Part shown: piece after piece, positions 43,078 to 51,428 of the stretch
How the letters are laid out: each line of letters opens with the position of its first letter
Position numbering within the stretch: the first letter of the stretch is position 1
Notes under the pieces: model-generated
Databases searched by the model: none
What the model saw: the letters and a program-made list of their open reading frames with translations, nothing else
Told to the model about the DNA's origin: nothing
Program-made: the position numbers and the translations under genes
Source: Rhodoblastus acidophilus
Lineage (GTDB): Bacteria > Pseudomonadota > Alphaproteobacteria > Rhizobiales > Beijerinckiaceae
NCBI RefSeq assembly: GCF_900187365.1
Contig: NZ_FYDG01000002.1
Location: 1-64,000, forward strand
Length of the DNA: 64,000 bases
Direction of reading: 5' to 3'

Positions 43078-43081
43078 ACGC
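43053..43081 (+). repeat. Initiation-region repeat, copy B
   Basis: This copy contains the ribosome-binding site and start codon of the HNH gene. It matches copy A (42895-42923) at 24 of 29 positions. Confidence 0.6.
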
Positions 43082-43640
43082 ATCCGTCGCCAATTTGCGC
43101 ACACTGGTTCTCAACGCCGACATGCAGCCCGTGAGTTGGGCGCCGCTTTCGATCTGGAGCTGGCAGGACGCATTGGTGGCGCTGCTCAAGGGCCGCGTCT
43201 ATCCCGTCGCCAGCTATGACGACGTCCGCGTTCATTCCGCCGACAAGACCTATGAAGTGCCCTCGGTGGTGGCGCTCAAGGCCTACCACCGCCGCAAAAG
43301 CATCGCCTTCACCCGCTATCACGTCTTCCTGCGCGATGAATTCACCTGCCAATATTGCGGCGAAAAGGGGCTGGCCAAGGACCTGACCTTCGACCATGTG
43401 ACCCCGCGCTCAAAAGGCGGGCAGACCACCTGGAAGAATATCGTCACCTGCTGCCAGCGCGACAATCTGCTCAAGGCCGACATGACCGCGAAGCAGGCGG
43501 GCCTGAAACTGCGCCGCGCGCCGTTCGAGCCGACGCCCTACCAGCTCGACACGATCGCCCGCCGCCTGCCGCAGGCCAACAGCGAATTGCACAAGACCTG
43601 GAACGACTTCCTGTATTGGGACGCCGAACTGGAGGGCTGA
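43074..43640 (+). CDS. HNH endonuclease family protein
   Basis: The 188-residue protein has an HNH nuclease core (about 95-145): CQYCGEKG as the first zinc pair, LTFDHVTPRSKGG with the catalytic DH, and TWKNIVTCCQRDNLLK. In many HNH proteins the last zinc pair is CxxC followed by N. Here the fourth ligand position is Asp (CQRDN), with an extra Cys just before. The N-terminal 90 residues (LNADMQPVSWAPLSIWSWQDAL) are conserved in this group of bacterial HNH proteins, which are common in Hyphomicrobiales but uncharacterised. GGAGGA lies five bases upstream of the ATG. A strong terminator follows. Confidence 0.9.
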   Translation: MNASVANLRTLVLNADMQPVSWAPLSIWSWQDALVALLKGRVYPVASYDDVRVHSADKTYEVPSVVALKAYHRRKSIAFTRYHVFLRDEFTCQYCGEKGLAKDLTFDHVTPRSKGGQTTWKNIVTCCQRDNLLKADMTAKQAGLKLRRAPFEPTPYQLDTIARRLPQANSELHKTWNDFLYWDAELEG

Positions 43641-43656
43641 ACGCCCAGCAAAGCGC

Positions 43657-43686
43657 AAAGCCGGCGCGACGCGCCGGCTTTTTTTC
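43657..43686 (+). terminator. Intrinsic terminator after the HNH gene
   Basis: AAAGCCGGCG (43657-43666) pairs with CGCCGGCTTT (43672-43681) around a five-base loop and runs into seven T residues. It is a textbook terminator for the plus-strand HNH gene. Confidence 0.92.
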
Positions 43687-43701
43687 GTCCCGAGGTCCGC
43701 G

Positions 43702-43733
43702 CAAAAAGAAACGCCCGGTCTGATGACCGGGCG
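43702..43733 (-). terminator. Intrinsic terminator after the TorF-like porin gene
   Basis: CGCCCGGT (43712-43719) pairs with ACCGGGCG (43726-43733) around a six-base loop. On the minus strand it is followed by TTTCTTTTTGC, giving a terminator about 50 bp beyond the porin stop. Confidence 0.8.
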
Positions 43734-43783
43734 CTAAAGTCGTGGGAGCCGCCGACTGTTAGGCGCCGGCAGGGAGCCTTAGC

Positions 43784-44734
43784 TCACTTGAGGTCCTTGG
43801 AGGTCAGGTCGAAGGACAGGGTGGCGACGAAGCGGTCGTCGGCATAGTTGGACTTGTTGCCGTTGACCGTGGTCGGGATGCCAACCAGCTGATAAGCGGC
43901 GGTGCGGCTCAGATCGGTGCCGTAGTAGCGCAGATCGAGGGTCAGGAACTTCCAGGTGTAGGCCACGCCGGCGTTCCAATAGTTATAGTCGGGCAGCTTG
44001 CCGTTGGTGTCGCCGAGATAGACATAGCCGTCGGGGTTGTTGCCGGTGTAGACGCTATCCAGCTTGCCCAGCCACTGGTGACCGAACTCGCCCGAGAGAG
44101 CGAAGGCCGACAGCTGGCCCGGAAGGGTGTACTTGACCGTGCCGGACAGATATTCGCCGTCGGCGCCGGTGTTCAGGTAGCTCGGGGTGTAGAAGACATT
44201 CAGACCGAGCGAGAGCGCGTCGTTAACCGCATAGCTCGGCTTGAAGTAGATTTCGAAGAAGGTCGGGTTGCGCGGGGCCAAGCCGATCACGCCGGCCGTC
44301 GAGGTGTAGCGCGGGTCGATACGGGTGCCTTCCGGCGAATCCGGATAGCCGTAGCCGATGGCGCCGAGGTCGAAGGAGAAGGCGCCGTGGGTGCCGCGGA
44401 CGCCGCCGAAGCCGTCAAGCTCCATCGCCGGCGAGCCGACCGGGAAGATGTTGTTGGTGAACTTGATCGATTCGCCGGACACGCCAACGTAGAACTGATA
44501 ATCAGCAGTCCAGTTATAGCGCAGCTCGCCATGGGCGGCGACGGACGGCTGATGGTTCGACTGAGTGATGCCGCGGAACAGGTAGTCCGAAGTCAGACCG
44601 GCGCCGATATCGAAATCCCACGGGCTGACGACGACCGGAGCGGCCGGAGCGGCCTTGGCGCTCGGCAGATCGCCCGCGAAGGCCGTTCCGGCGGAAGCCG
44701 CCAGAACGACGGCGGCGAGAGAGAGCTTGTTCAT
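43784..44734 (-). CDS. TorF family putative porin
   Basis: The 316-residue protein has a signal peptide (LSLAAVVLAASAGTAFAGDLP) and then a beta-barrel sequence with alternating hydrophobic residues and many aromatic girdle residues. The barrel begins WDFDIGAGLTSDYLFRGITQSNHQPSV, the start pattern of the TorF/gcw_chp family of putative porins. It ends in strands such as LDLRYYGTDLS and VATLSFDLTSKDLK. The family is outer-membrane and of unknown substrate, with occasional links to flavin or trace-nutrient uptake. It has a long AT-richer upstream region with an inverted repeat, and its own terminator. The mature N-terminus DLPSAKAAPA resembles that of OmpW in this window. Confidence 0.88.
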   Translation of the reverse strand: MNKLSLAAVVLAASAGTAFAGDLPSAKAAPAAPVVVSPWDFDIGAGLTSDYLFRGITQSNHQPSVAAHGELRYNWTADYQFYVGVSGESIKFTNNIFPVGSPAMELDGFGGVRGTHGAFSFDLGAIGYGYPDSPEGTRIDPRYTSTAGVIGLAPRNPTFFEIYFKPSYAVNDALSLGLNVFYTPSYLNTGADGEYLSGTVKYTLPGQLSAFALSGEFGHQWLGKLDSVYTGNNPDGYVYLGDTNGKLPDYNYWNAGVAYTWKFLTLDLRYYGTDLSRTAAYQLVGIPTTVNGNKSNYADDRFVATLSFDLTSKDLK

Positions 44735-44854
44735 AGATCATTCTCCAGTTCGGACGAATTCAGTGAGCAAACCATGCGACGGGCGCCCCGCGATCCTCAA
44801 GATTAAGACTTGGGCAACTGCCTAATTTTTGTCCATTTTCCGCCGTAGAGATTT

Positions 44855-44870
44855 CGTTGTTTGGACAACG
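44855..44870. promoter_or_regulatory. Inverted repeat upstream of the TorF-like porin
   Basis: CGTTGT and ACAACG are separated by TTGG, about 120 bp before the porin ATG, in a region (44735-44991) that otherwise contains no gene and is AT-richer than its surroundings. It could be a regulator site, but no regulator can be assigned. Confidence 0.4.
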
Positions 44871-44991
44871 TTGCGCAAATGTCACATTATTGGGCGCCCT
44901 TTGGGCGGCCTGATCCGCACCGGCGACGCGCCGCTTCCCTCGCGCGCGTTCGTGAACACGCGACGGCGTTTCGGAAATATCCGCCGGCGAA

Positions 44992-47013
44992 TCAGGTCTC
45001 GCGCGGCGGTCCCAGGCGCTGAAGCCGGGCGCGGGTCGCCGCGTCGTCCAGTAGCGACTCCGCCGGCGTGGCGAAACGATGCCGCCAGTTCGGCTTTTCC
45101 ACGGTCGTGCCGGGAACATTCGGCTGCACGTCGCTGGCCACGGCGTCTTCCATCGCGATCAGCTTCATGGCGCAGGGCGTGCGCGCGACGAAATCCAGCG
45201 CGGCGTCGACCACCGGCCCCGCGTCCTCCGGCGCGGGACGCTCGCCCGAGGCCACGCCGGCCTGCTGGAACGCCGCCCAGAGTAGGCCGCGATCCCAGGC
45301 GCGGATATCCTCGACCCGCTGGCGGTCCGGTTCGCCCTCGAGATCGGCCCCCTTCCACCAGCCGGCGGTCGAGATCATGTCGTGGGTCGAGGTCAGCGCC
45401 GCCGCCTGGGCCCGCCAGCCCACGGGCGGCCTGAACCCATTGGAATCGCGTTCGAACCGCAGCACCTGCATCCCCGCCACCCCCTGGCCGGCGAGCGCGT
45501 CGGCGAAGCCCATCGGCAGCGTGCCGAGATCCTCGCCGATGATCAGCGCGCGATGGCGCCACGATTCGAGCGCGGTGAGCCGGAACAGCGTCTCGGCGGG
45601 ATAGGCGACATAGGCGCCGTCGAGCGCGCCGGCGCCCTCGGGGATCAGCCAGAGACGGCTCAGCCCCATCACGTGATCGATGCGCAACCCGCCGGAATGG
45701 CGCAGATTGGCGCGGAGAATGTCGATGAACGGCGCAAAATTCTTCGCCGCGAGGCCGCGCGGCGAAAAGCCGGTCAGGCCCCAGTCCTGGCCCTCCGCCG
45801 AATAATAGTCGGGCGGCGCGCCGATGCTCAGGCCTTGCAGCACCTCGTCGGGCCGCGCCCAGGCATGGGCGCCGGCGGGATCGATGCCGATGGCCAGATC
45901 CGCGATCAGGCCGGCGCGCATGCCGCCGTCGCGACAGGCGCGCTGCGCGGCGCTATAGCTCTCGGCGACCAGCCATTGCAGGAAAATCTCGAATTCGAAA
46001 TCGGCGGCGTTGGCGGCGGCGAACTTGCGCGCCGCCTCGCCCGGCCGGCCGAGCGCCTTGGGCCAGCGCCGCCATTCCCACGTGGCGGAGTCGGCGCAAT
46101 GGGCGCGGTGCAGCAGTTCGAACAGGGCGAAGTCCTTGAGCAATTCCGACGCGCCGTCGCGAAAGCGCCGGAAGGCGTCGGACATTGGCTTGGACTTCGG
46201 CAGCAGGTCGAACAACGCGCGAAACAGGGCGCGCTTGGCCGCATGCGCCGCCGGCCAGTCGATCAGCGGCGCGCTGGACAGCGCCTCCATGCGCGCGGCC
46301 AGCCCCGCCTTCGCGATGGCGCGCCGAATCAGATCCTCAGGGAAGACCAGCGTGGGATTGGCGGCCAGCGGATTGAAAAACAGCCGGGTGGACGGCGAAT
46401 AGGGGCTGTAATGGTCTGGCGCCGCGCCAAACAGCGCATGCACGGGAGAAATGGCCAGGAAATCGGCCCCCCGCCGCGCCGCGGCGCGACCGAGCGCGGC
46501 GACGCCGCCAAAATCGCCGGCGCCGCAATCGCAAGCCGAGCGCAGCGAATAGACCTGCGCGGCGAGACCCCAGCCCGGCGCGTCCTGGTTGAGGTCGGCG
46601 AAGGTCACGCAGCGGTCCGGCGCCACCGCCGCCGTGCAATCGCCGCCGGGCAGATGCAGACGATGATAGCCCGGAGTCGCGAAACCCGAGAGACGCCCGT
46701 CCTCCATCCGCTGGAGGACGCAGCGCGCGCCATCTTCGCAGGTCGCCTCGACCTCCTCCGGGAGCGTCGTAACATCCGGCAGGTCGATCGACTGGCCGAC
46801 GCGCGCGGTGACGAAATCGCGCGTCCGCGCCTCCGTTTCGACCCGCATCCGTGATTGCCGCAACTCGGCGTCGTCGCCGGCCGGAAGCCCCAAAGCGGCG
46901 AGAATGGCGCGCAGGCTGTCAGGGGAAACGCGACGGTCGGATCCGGTCTGATCGCGCCAGGATATGGCGATTCCGGCGCGGGTCGCGAGATCTTCGAGCA
47001 GTCCATCCGCCAT
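44992..47013 (-). CDS. malQ: 4-alpha-glucanotransferase (amylomaltase)
   Basis: MalQ transfers glucan segments between malto-oligosaccharides, and in bacteria without maltose uptake usually serves glycogen breakdown. The 673-residue protein has the GH77 barrel, with SPSTRLFFNPL, the nucleophile region GGLRIDHVMGLSRLW, the acid/base GEDLGTLP, and the third acid in TSTHDMISTAGWW. The N-terminal 150 residues form the extra domain of the MalQ (rather than plant D-enzyme) branch. The ATG at 47013 is chosen because AAGGGAAG lies at good spacing upstream and the earlier in-frame ATG adds an atypical stretch. No other glycogen gene is adjacent. The 208 bp upstream is shared with a divergent receiver gene. 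Confidence 0.93.
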   Translation of the reverse strand: MADGLLEDLATRAGIAISWRDQTGSDRRVSPDSLRAILAALGLPAGDDAELRQSRMRVETEARTRDFVTARVGQSIDLPDVTTLPEEVEATCEDGARCVLQRMEDGRLSGFATPGYHRLHLPGGDCTAAVAPDRCVTFADLNQDAPGWGLAAQVYSLRSACDCGAGDFGGVAALGRAAARRGADFLAISPVHALFGAAPDHYSPYSPSTRLFFNPLAANPTLVFPEDLIRRAIAKAGLAARMEALSSAPLIDWPAAHAAKRALFRALFDLLPKSKPMSDAFRRFRDGASELLKDFALFELLHRAHCADSATWEWRRWPKALGRPGEAARKFAAANAADFEFEIFLQWLVAESYSAAQRACRDGGMRAGLIADLAIGIDPAGAHAWARPDEVLQGLSIGAPPDYYSAEGQDWGLTGFSPRGLAAKNFAPFIDILRANLRHSGGLRIDHVMGLSRLWLIPEGAGALDGAYVAYPAETLFRLTALESWRHRALIIGEDLGTLPMGFADALAGQGVAGMQVLRFERDSNGFRPPVGWRAQAAALTSTHDMISTAGWWKGADLEGEPDRQRVEDIRAWDRGLLWAAFQQAGVASGERPAPEDAGPVVDAALDFVARTPCAMKLIAMEDAVASDVQPNVPGTTVEKPNWRHRFATPAESLLDDAATRARLQRLGPPRET

Positions 47014-47221
47014 GGTTCGGCTTCCCTTCGGTACGCTTCGATTGATGCGCGACCAGGCGCCGCATTGCAAGCGCGAGCGTCGCGGTTGTGCGCCGCAAAA
47101 AAAAGTCGCTCGCTTTTGGGAACCTGTGTTACGATGACTCTTCTGCGACAGATCAAGCCGACTGACATCGAATTTTTACAGTTGGGTCATAAGACGCCTT
47201 ATCGAGTAAGCGAGCCAGATC

Positions 47222-47587
47222 ATGTGCATGTTGCTATGCGAGAGGGATGAAGAAATTTCCAGGTCGGTGGTCAAAGCGTTACGAAATCGCGGCGTGCCCG
47301 ACATCCACATCGCCAACAATGCGGAAACAGCCTCACGCCTGATAGATTTGCACGACGTCGCGGTCGCCGTGGTGGATTTCGCCGCCGTCGGCGAATTGCA
47401 TGCCGCCGAACTGGTGCGATCTCTGTCCGAGCGCGGCGCCGAAGTCATTCTCTATTCGCACCGCCAGCCCGAACCCGCCGAATTCGCTGATCTGCATTAT
47501 ATTTTCGTCGACAAATCCGTGGATGTCGATGCGCTGGCGCATGTCGCCGCCTCCCAGCGCCGCCTCGCCTATCGCTCCCGCGCCTGA
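47222..47587 (+). CDS. Stand-alone receiver-like domain protein
   Basis: The 121-residue protein has the length and secondary structure of a single CheY-like receiver. The acidic pair is in CERDEEI, the putative phospho-Asp is in AVVDFAAV, a Ser replaces the conserved Thr (ILYSHRQ), and the Lys is in FVDKSVD. The DXXMP pattern after the phospho site is absent, so it is a divergent receiver that may or may not be phosphorylated. No output domain is present. It diverges from malQ and converges on the export permease gene (6 bp between stops). No kinase is adjacent. Confidence 0.7.
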   Translation: MCMLLCERDEEISRSVVKALRNRGVPDIHIANNAETASRLIDLHDVAVAVVDFAAVGELHAAELVRSLSERGAEVILYSHRQPEPAEFADLHYIFVDKSVDVDALAHVAASQRRLAYRSRA

Positions 47588-47593
47588 CGCGCT

Positions 47594-48721
47594 TCAATCC
47601 TGCGCGCTGATCGTTTTAGCGAATCGGCTACGGCAGAGACCGAGAATCACGACGCCGATCACGGCCAGAATCGCCAGCTCCGGCCACACCCTGTCCACGC
47701 CCGCGCCGCGATAGAGCACCGCCTGCGCGAACGACACGAAATGGGTGTTCGGCGTGAAGCTCATCACCCATTGCAGCCAATCCGGCATGGTTTCCAGCGG
47801 CGTGGTGCTGCCCGACAGCAGATAGAGGATGATGATCACCGGCAGCGACAGCAGGCCGAACTGCGGCATGGTGCGCGCGAAAGTGGCCAGCAGCAGCCCG
47901 AGCGCCGTCACCGAAACCATGAACAGGATCGAGCCCAGCAGGAACAGCGGCACCGAGCCGACAATGGGCACGTTGAGATACCAGCGCACCACCAGCAGCA
48001 GCGACAGCAGCGAGGCGCCGACGATCACCGCGCCATTGGCGACGATCTTCGCCAGCATGATCTCCAGCGGCCGCACTGGCATGACCAGCAGATGCTCGAT
48101 GGTTCCGTGCTCGCGCTCGCGAATCAGCGCCGATCCCGTGAGGATGATCGAGAGGATCGCGACATTGTTGATCACCTCCATCACCGAGGTGAACCACATG
48201 GAATTGAGATTGGGATTGAATTTGGAGCGCACCACCAGATCGACCGGCGTCACGCCCCCGCCGTCGGCGCGGCGCAGGAAGGACGCGGTTTCCCGCGCGA
48301 CGATCTCCTGAATGTAAACCGCGCCATTGCCGGCCAGCGCCATCGCCGTCGCGTCCACATTGATCTGAATCGACGGTTTTTTCCCCGCAAGCGCGTCCGA
48401 CTCGAATTTCGGCGGGATTTCCACGACGAAGACATAGCGGCCGCTGTCCATGCCGGCGTCGATTTCCGCCGGCGCGATAACATCGGCGGTCTTGAACAGC
48501 GGCGGCAGCAGCGCCGACGTGATGCGGCGCGACAGTTCCGAATGGTCCTCGTCGACAATGGCGGCCTGGGCCGCCTCGACCTCGAATTTCAACCCCGTCG
48601 CCACCTGCACCACCGCCACGGTGAAGACGTAGAAGATCAGCGCGAGCAGGACCGGATCGGCCAGCAGGCTGCGCAATTCCTTGACGCTCAATCGGAAGAT
48701 TCGCCGCGTCGCCGAGATCAT
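47594..48721 (-). CDS. ABC-2 type export permease (YhhJ-like)
   Basis: The 375-residue protein is an ABC-2 permease: one N-terminal helix (VLLALIFYVFTVAVV), a periplasmic domain of about 140 residues, and five C-terminal helices. The central segment EREHGTIEHLLVMPVRP is diagnostic of the YhhJ/DrrB group. It starts one base after the stop of the RbbA-like ATPase/permease. Together with the HlyD-like adaptor upstream, these three form a tripartite exporter equivalent to the E. coli yhiI-rbbA-yhhJ set. The substrate is unknown. The unit is probably controlled by the divergent TetR protein. Confidence 0.9.
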   Translation of the reverse strand: MISATRRIFRLSVKELRSLLADPVLLALIFYVFTVAVVQVATGLKFEVEAAQAAIVDEDHSELSRRITSALLPPLFKTADVIAPAEIDAGMDSGRYVFVVEIPPKFESDALAGKKPSIQINVDATAMALAGNGAVYIQEIVARETASFLRRADGGGVTPVDLVVRSKFNPNLNSMWFTSVMEVINNVAILSIILTGSALIREREHGTIEHLLVMPVRPLEIMLAKIVANGAVIVGASLLSLLLVVRWYLNVPIVGSVPLFLLGSILFMVSVTALGLLLATFARTMPQFGLLSLPVIIILYLLSGSTTPLETMPDWLQWVMSFTPNTHFVSFAQAVLYRGAGVDRVWPELAILAVIGVVILGLCRSRFAKTISAQD

Positions 48722-48722
48722 G

Positions 48723-51428
48723 TCACGCCTCCTGCTTGCGCAACGCCAGCACGGCGCAGAGCTGGTAAAATAGGCCGAATCCCAGCAAAGCCAGCAGGTT
48801 GGGCGCGAGGTGGACAAAATCCATGCCCTTGGTGAAGGCGCCGATGCTGATTTCCTGAAACCAGCCGCAGGGGAAGATGAGTCCGACCAGCCGTCCGCCC
48901 TCCGATAATGAGGCGACCGGCACCAGCAGGCCGGAGAAATTGACGGCCGGGATGATCGAGACCACGGCGGTCGCGAACAGGGCCGCCACCTGCGTGCGCA
49001 GGAAGGCGGAAAACAGAATGCCGAGCGACGTGGTGGCGTAGATGTACAGCGCCGCGCCGAGGAACAGCGCCAGCGCCGAGCCGCGCACCGGCAGCCCGAA
49101 CAGGACGAGCGCCGTCACAAACAAAATGCCGAAACTGGCGAGCGAGAGCGCAATATAGGGCGCCTGCTTGCCGAGCAAAAACTCCACCGGCGTCACCGGC
49201 GTCGAGCGGAAATTGGCGATGGAGCCGACTTCCTTTTCCCGCACCACGCCCAGCGCGGTCAACATCGACGGGACCAGCATCAGAATCAGCATGATGACGC
49301 CGGGGATGATCGAATAAACGCTCTTGAACGCCTGATTGTAGCGGAAGCGCGTCTCAATATTGATCGGCGAGGCCGCCATCGTCAGGCCGCGCCGGCGCTG
49401 CTGCTCGGCCAGCCAGGTCTGCGAGATGCCGGTGACGTAGGAGCGGATGGTTTCGGCGCGGAACGGCATGGCGCCGTCGATCCACACGGCGACGCGCGGG
49501 GTCTTGCCGGCGGTGAGATCGCGGCCATAGCCGGCGGGAATTTCGATCGCCAGCTTCAATTCGCCGGTGGCGAGGCGCCGGTCGACCTCGCCGGCCGAGC
49601 CAATGTCCGGCCTCTGGCTGAAATAGCGCGAACCCGCGAAATTTTCCAGCAATTCGCGGCTTTCCAGCGAATTGTCCTGGTCATAGACGGCATAGGCGAG
49701 ATTTTCGACATCGAAGGAAATGCCGTAGCCAAACGTCAGCAGCAGCGTCAGCGGCCCGACAAAGGCGAACACCAGCCGCAGCCGGTCGCGCAAAATCTCC
49801 ATCGCCTCGCGCCGGGCATAGGCCCAGAGCCGCGCGGGATCGAAACGCCGGATCGCCCCGTTGCCGCGCGGGGCGGCGAAACCGACCGCTTCCGCCGACT
49901 CGGTCGAGGCCGTCGCGTCCTCGAGATAGGCGATGAAGGTTTGCTCAAGGTCGGGCTTGCCGCGCGCCGCCACCAGATCCGCCGGCGCGCCGATCGCCAG
50001 AACCTTGCCGGCGTGCATCAGCGAAATGCGGTCGCACCGCTCGGCCTCGTTCATGAAATGGGTCGAGATGAAAATGGTGACGCCATCCTGGCGCGACAGG
50101 CCGATCAGCAGCCGCCAGAACGAATCGCGCGCCACCGGATCGACGCCGGAGGTCGGCTCGTCGAGAATCAGAACTTCCGGCCGATGCAGCACGGCCACCG
50201 CCAATTGCAGGCGCTGGCGAATGCCAAGCGGCAGGCCTTCCGGCCGCTGATCGGCGACGCCCTCAAGAGCGAATCGCGTCAGCAGCTCGCTCACGCGCGC
50301 CGTCGCGCCCGGCTCGGGCAGCTCGAACAATTGCGCGTGCAGCGCCAGGTTTTGCCGCACCGTCAGCTCGGAATAGAGCGAGAAGCTCTGCGACATGTAG
50401 CCGACGCGCCGACGCGTCGCCATGTCGCCGGCGTCGAGTTTTTGACCGAACAGCCGCGCCTCGCCCTCGCTGGGCGCGAGCAGGCCGGTGAGCATTTTCA
50501 TCGTGGTCGACTTGCCGCAGCCGTTCGAGCCGAGAAAGCCGAAAATCTCGCCGCGCCCGATGCGGAAGCTCACATGATCGACGGCGGTGAACTTGCCGAA
50601 ACGGCAGGTCAGATTCTCCGCCTCGATGGCGGCGCCCTCGCCCGCCCGCAGCGGCGGCAGCACGACGTCGCTATGATCGGCGCGCGCCTCCGGCGGCAGC
50701 AGCGCGATGAAGGCGGCGTCGAGGGTCTTCTCCCCGGTCAGCGCGCGCAGTTCGGCCGGGGCGCCGGCGCCAATGATTTTACCGTCGTTGAGCGCGGCGA
50801 GCCAGTCGAACCGCTCGGCCTCCTCCATATAGGCGGTGGCCACCGCCACGCTCATGCCGGGTCTGCGCGCGCGAATACGGTCGATCAGATCCCAGAACTG
50901 CCGCCGCGACAGCGGATCGACGCCGGTGGTCGGCTCATCGAGAATCAGCAGATCGGGGTCGTGAATCAGCGCGCAGCACAGCGACAGCTTCTGCTTCATG
51001 CCGCCGGACAATTGCCCCGCCGGCCGGTCCGGGAACGGATCGAGGCCGGTCGAGGCGAGCAGATCGGCGATCCGGGCGGCGCGCTCCGCCGCGCCCTGCC
51101 CGAACAGCCGGCCGAAGAAATCGAGGTTTTCGTAAACCGACAGCGTCGGGTAAAGATTGCGGCCCAGGCCCTGCGGCATATAGGCGATGCGCGCGGCGCA
51201 AGCGGCGCGATGGCGCGCGTCGGCCATGTCGCCGCCGAGCGTCGTCACCGCGCCGCTCTGGATGCGCCGGACGCCGCCGACCAGCGCCAGCAGGGTCGAT
51301 TTGCCCACGCCGTCCGGCCCGATCAGGCCGATCATCTTGCCCTCGGGCAAGGCGAGGGTCACGCCGTCGAGCGCCCGCGTCGCCCGATAGAGATGGGTGA
51401 CGTTGTCGAGGGCGGCGACGGCGCTCAT
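48723..51428 (-). CDS. rbbA: RbbA-like ABC transporter with two ATPase domains and a permease domain
   Basis: The 901-residue protein has two tandem nucleotide-binding domains. The first has Walker A GPDGVGKST, signature LSGGMKQKLSL and Walker B LLILDEPTTGVDP. The second has GSNGCGKST, an altered signature LPLGIRQRLQLA and LILDEPTSGVDP. A C-terminal ABC-2 membrane domain follows (about 530-901). This is the architecture of RbbA/YhiH, named for ribosome-associated ATPase activity in E. coli, although the operon context here points to export. Its ATG overlaps the HlyD-like gene stop by four bases and the permease gene follows after one base, so all three subunits are translationally coupled. 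Confidence 0.92.
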   Translation of the reverse strand: MSAVAALDNVTHLYRATRALDGVTLALPEGKMIGLIGPDGVGKSTLLALVGGVRRIQSGAVTTLGGDMADARHRAACAARIAYMPQGLGRNLYPTLSVYENLDFFGRLFGQGAAERAARIADLLASTGLDPFPDRPAGQLSGGMKQKLSLCCALIHDPDLLILDEPTTGVDPLSRRQFWDLIDRIRARRPGMSVAVATAYMEEAERFDWLAALNDGKIIGAGAPAELRALTGEKTLDAAFIALLPPEARADHSDVVLPPLRAGEGAAIEAENLTCRFGKFTAVDHVSFRIGRGEIFGFLGSNGCGKSTTMKMLTGLLAPSEGEARLFGQKLDAGDMATRRRVGYMSQSFSLYSELTVRQNLALHAQLFELPEPGATARVSELLTRFALEGVADQRPEGLPLGIRQRLQLAVAVLHRPEVLILDEPTSGVDPVARDSFWRLLIGLSRQDGVTIFISTHFMNEAERCDRISLMHAGKVLAIGAPADLVAARGKPDLEQTFIAYLEDATASTESAEAVGFAAPRGNGAIRRFDPARLWAYARREAMEILRDRLRLVFAFVGPLTLLLTFGYGISFDVENLAYAVYDQDNSLESRELLENFAGSRYFSQRPDIGSAGEVDRRLATGELKLAIEIPAGYGRDLTAGKTPRVAVWIDGAMPFRAETIRSYVTGISQTWLAEQQRRRGLTMAASPINIETRFRYNQAFKSVYSIIPGVIMLILMLVPSMLTALGVVREKEVGSIANFRSTPVTPVEFLLGKQAPYIALSLASFGILFVTALVLFGLPVRGSALALFLGAALYIYATTSLGILFSAFLRTQVAALFATAVVSIIPAVNFSGLLVPVASLSEGGRLVGLIFPCGWFQEISIGAFTKGMDFVHLAPNLLALLGFGLFYQLCAVLALRKQEA

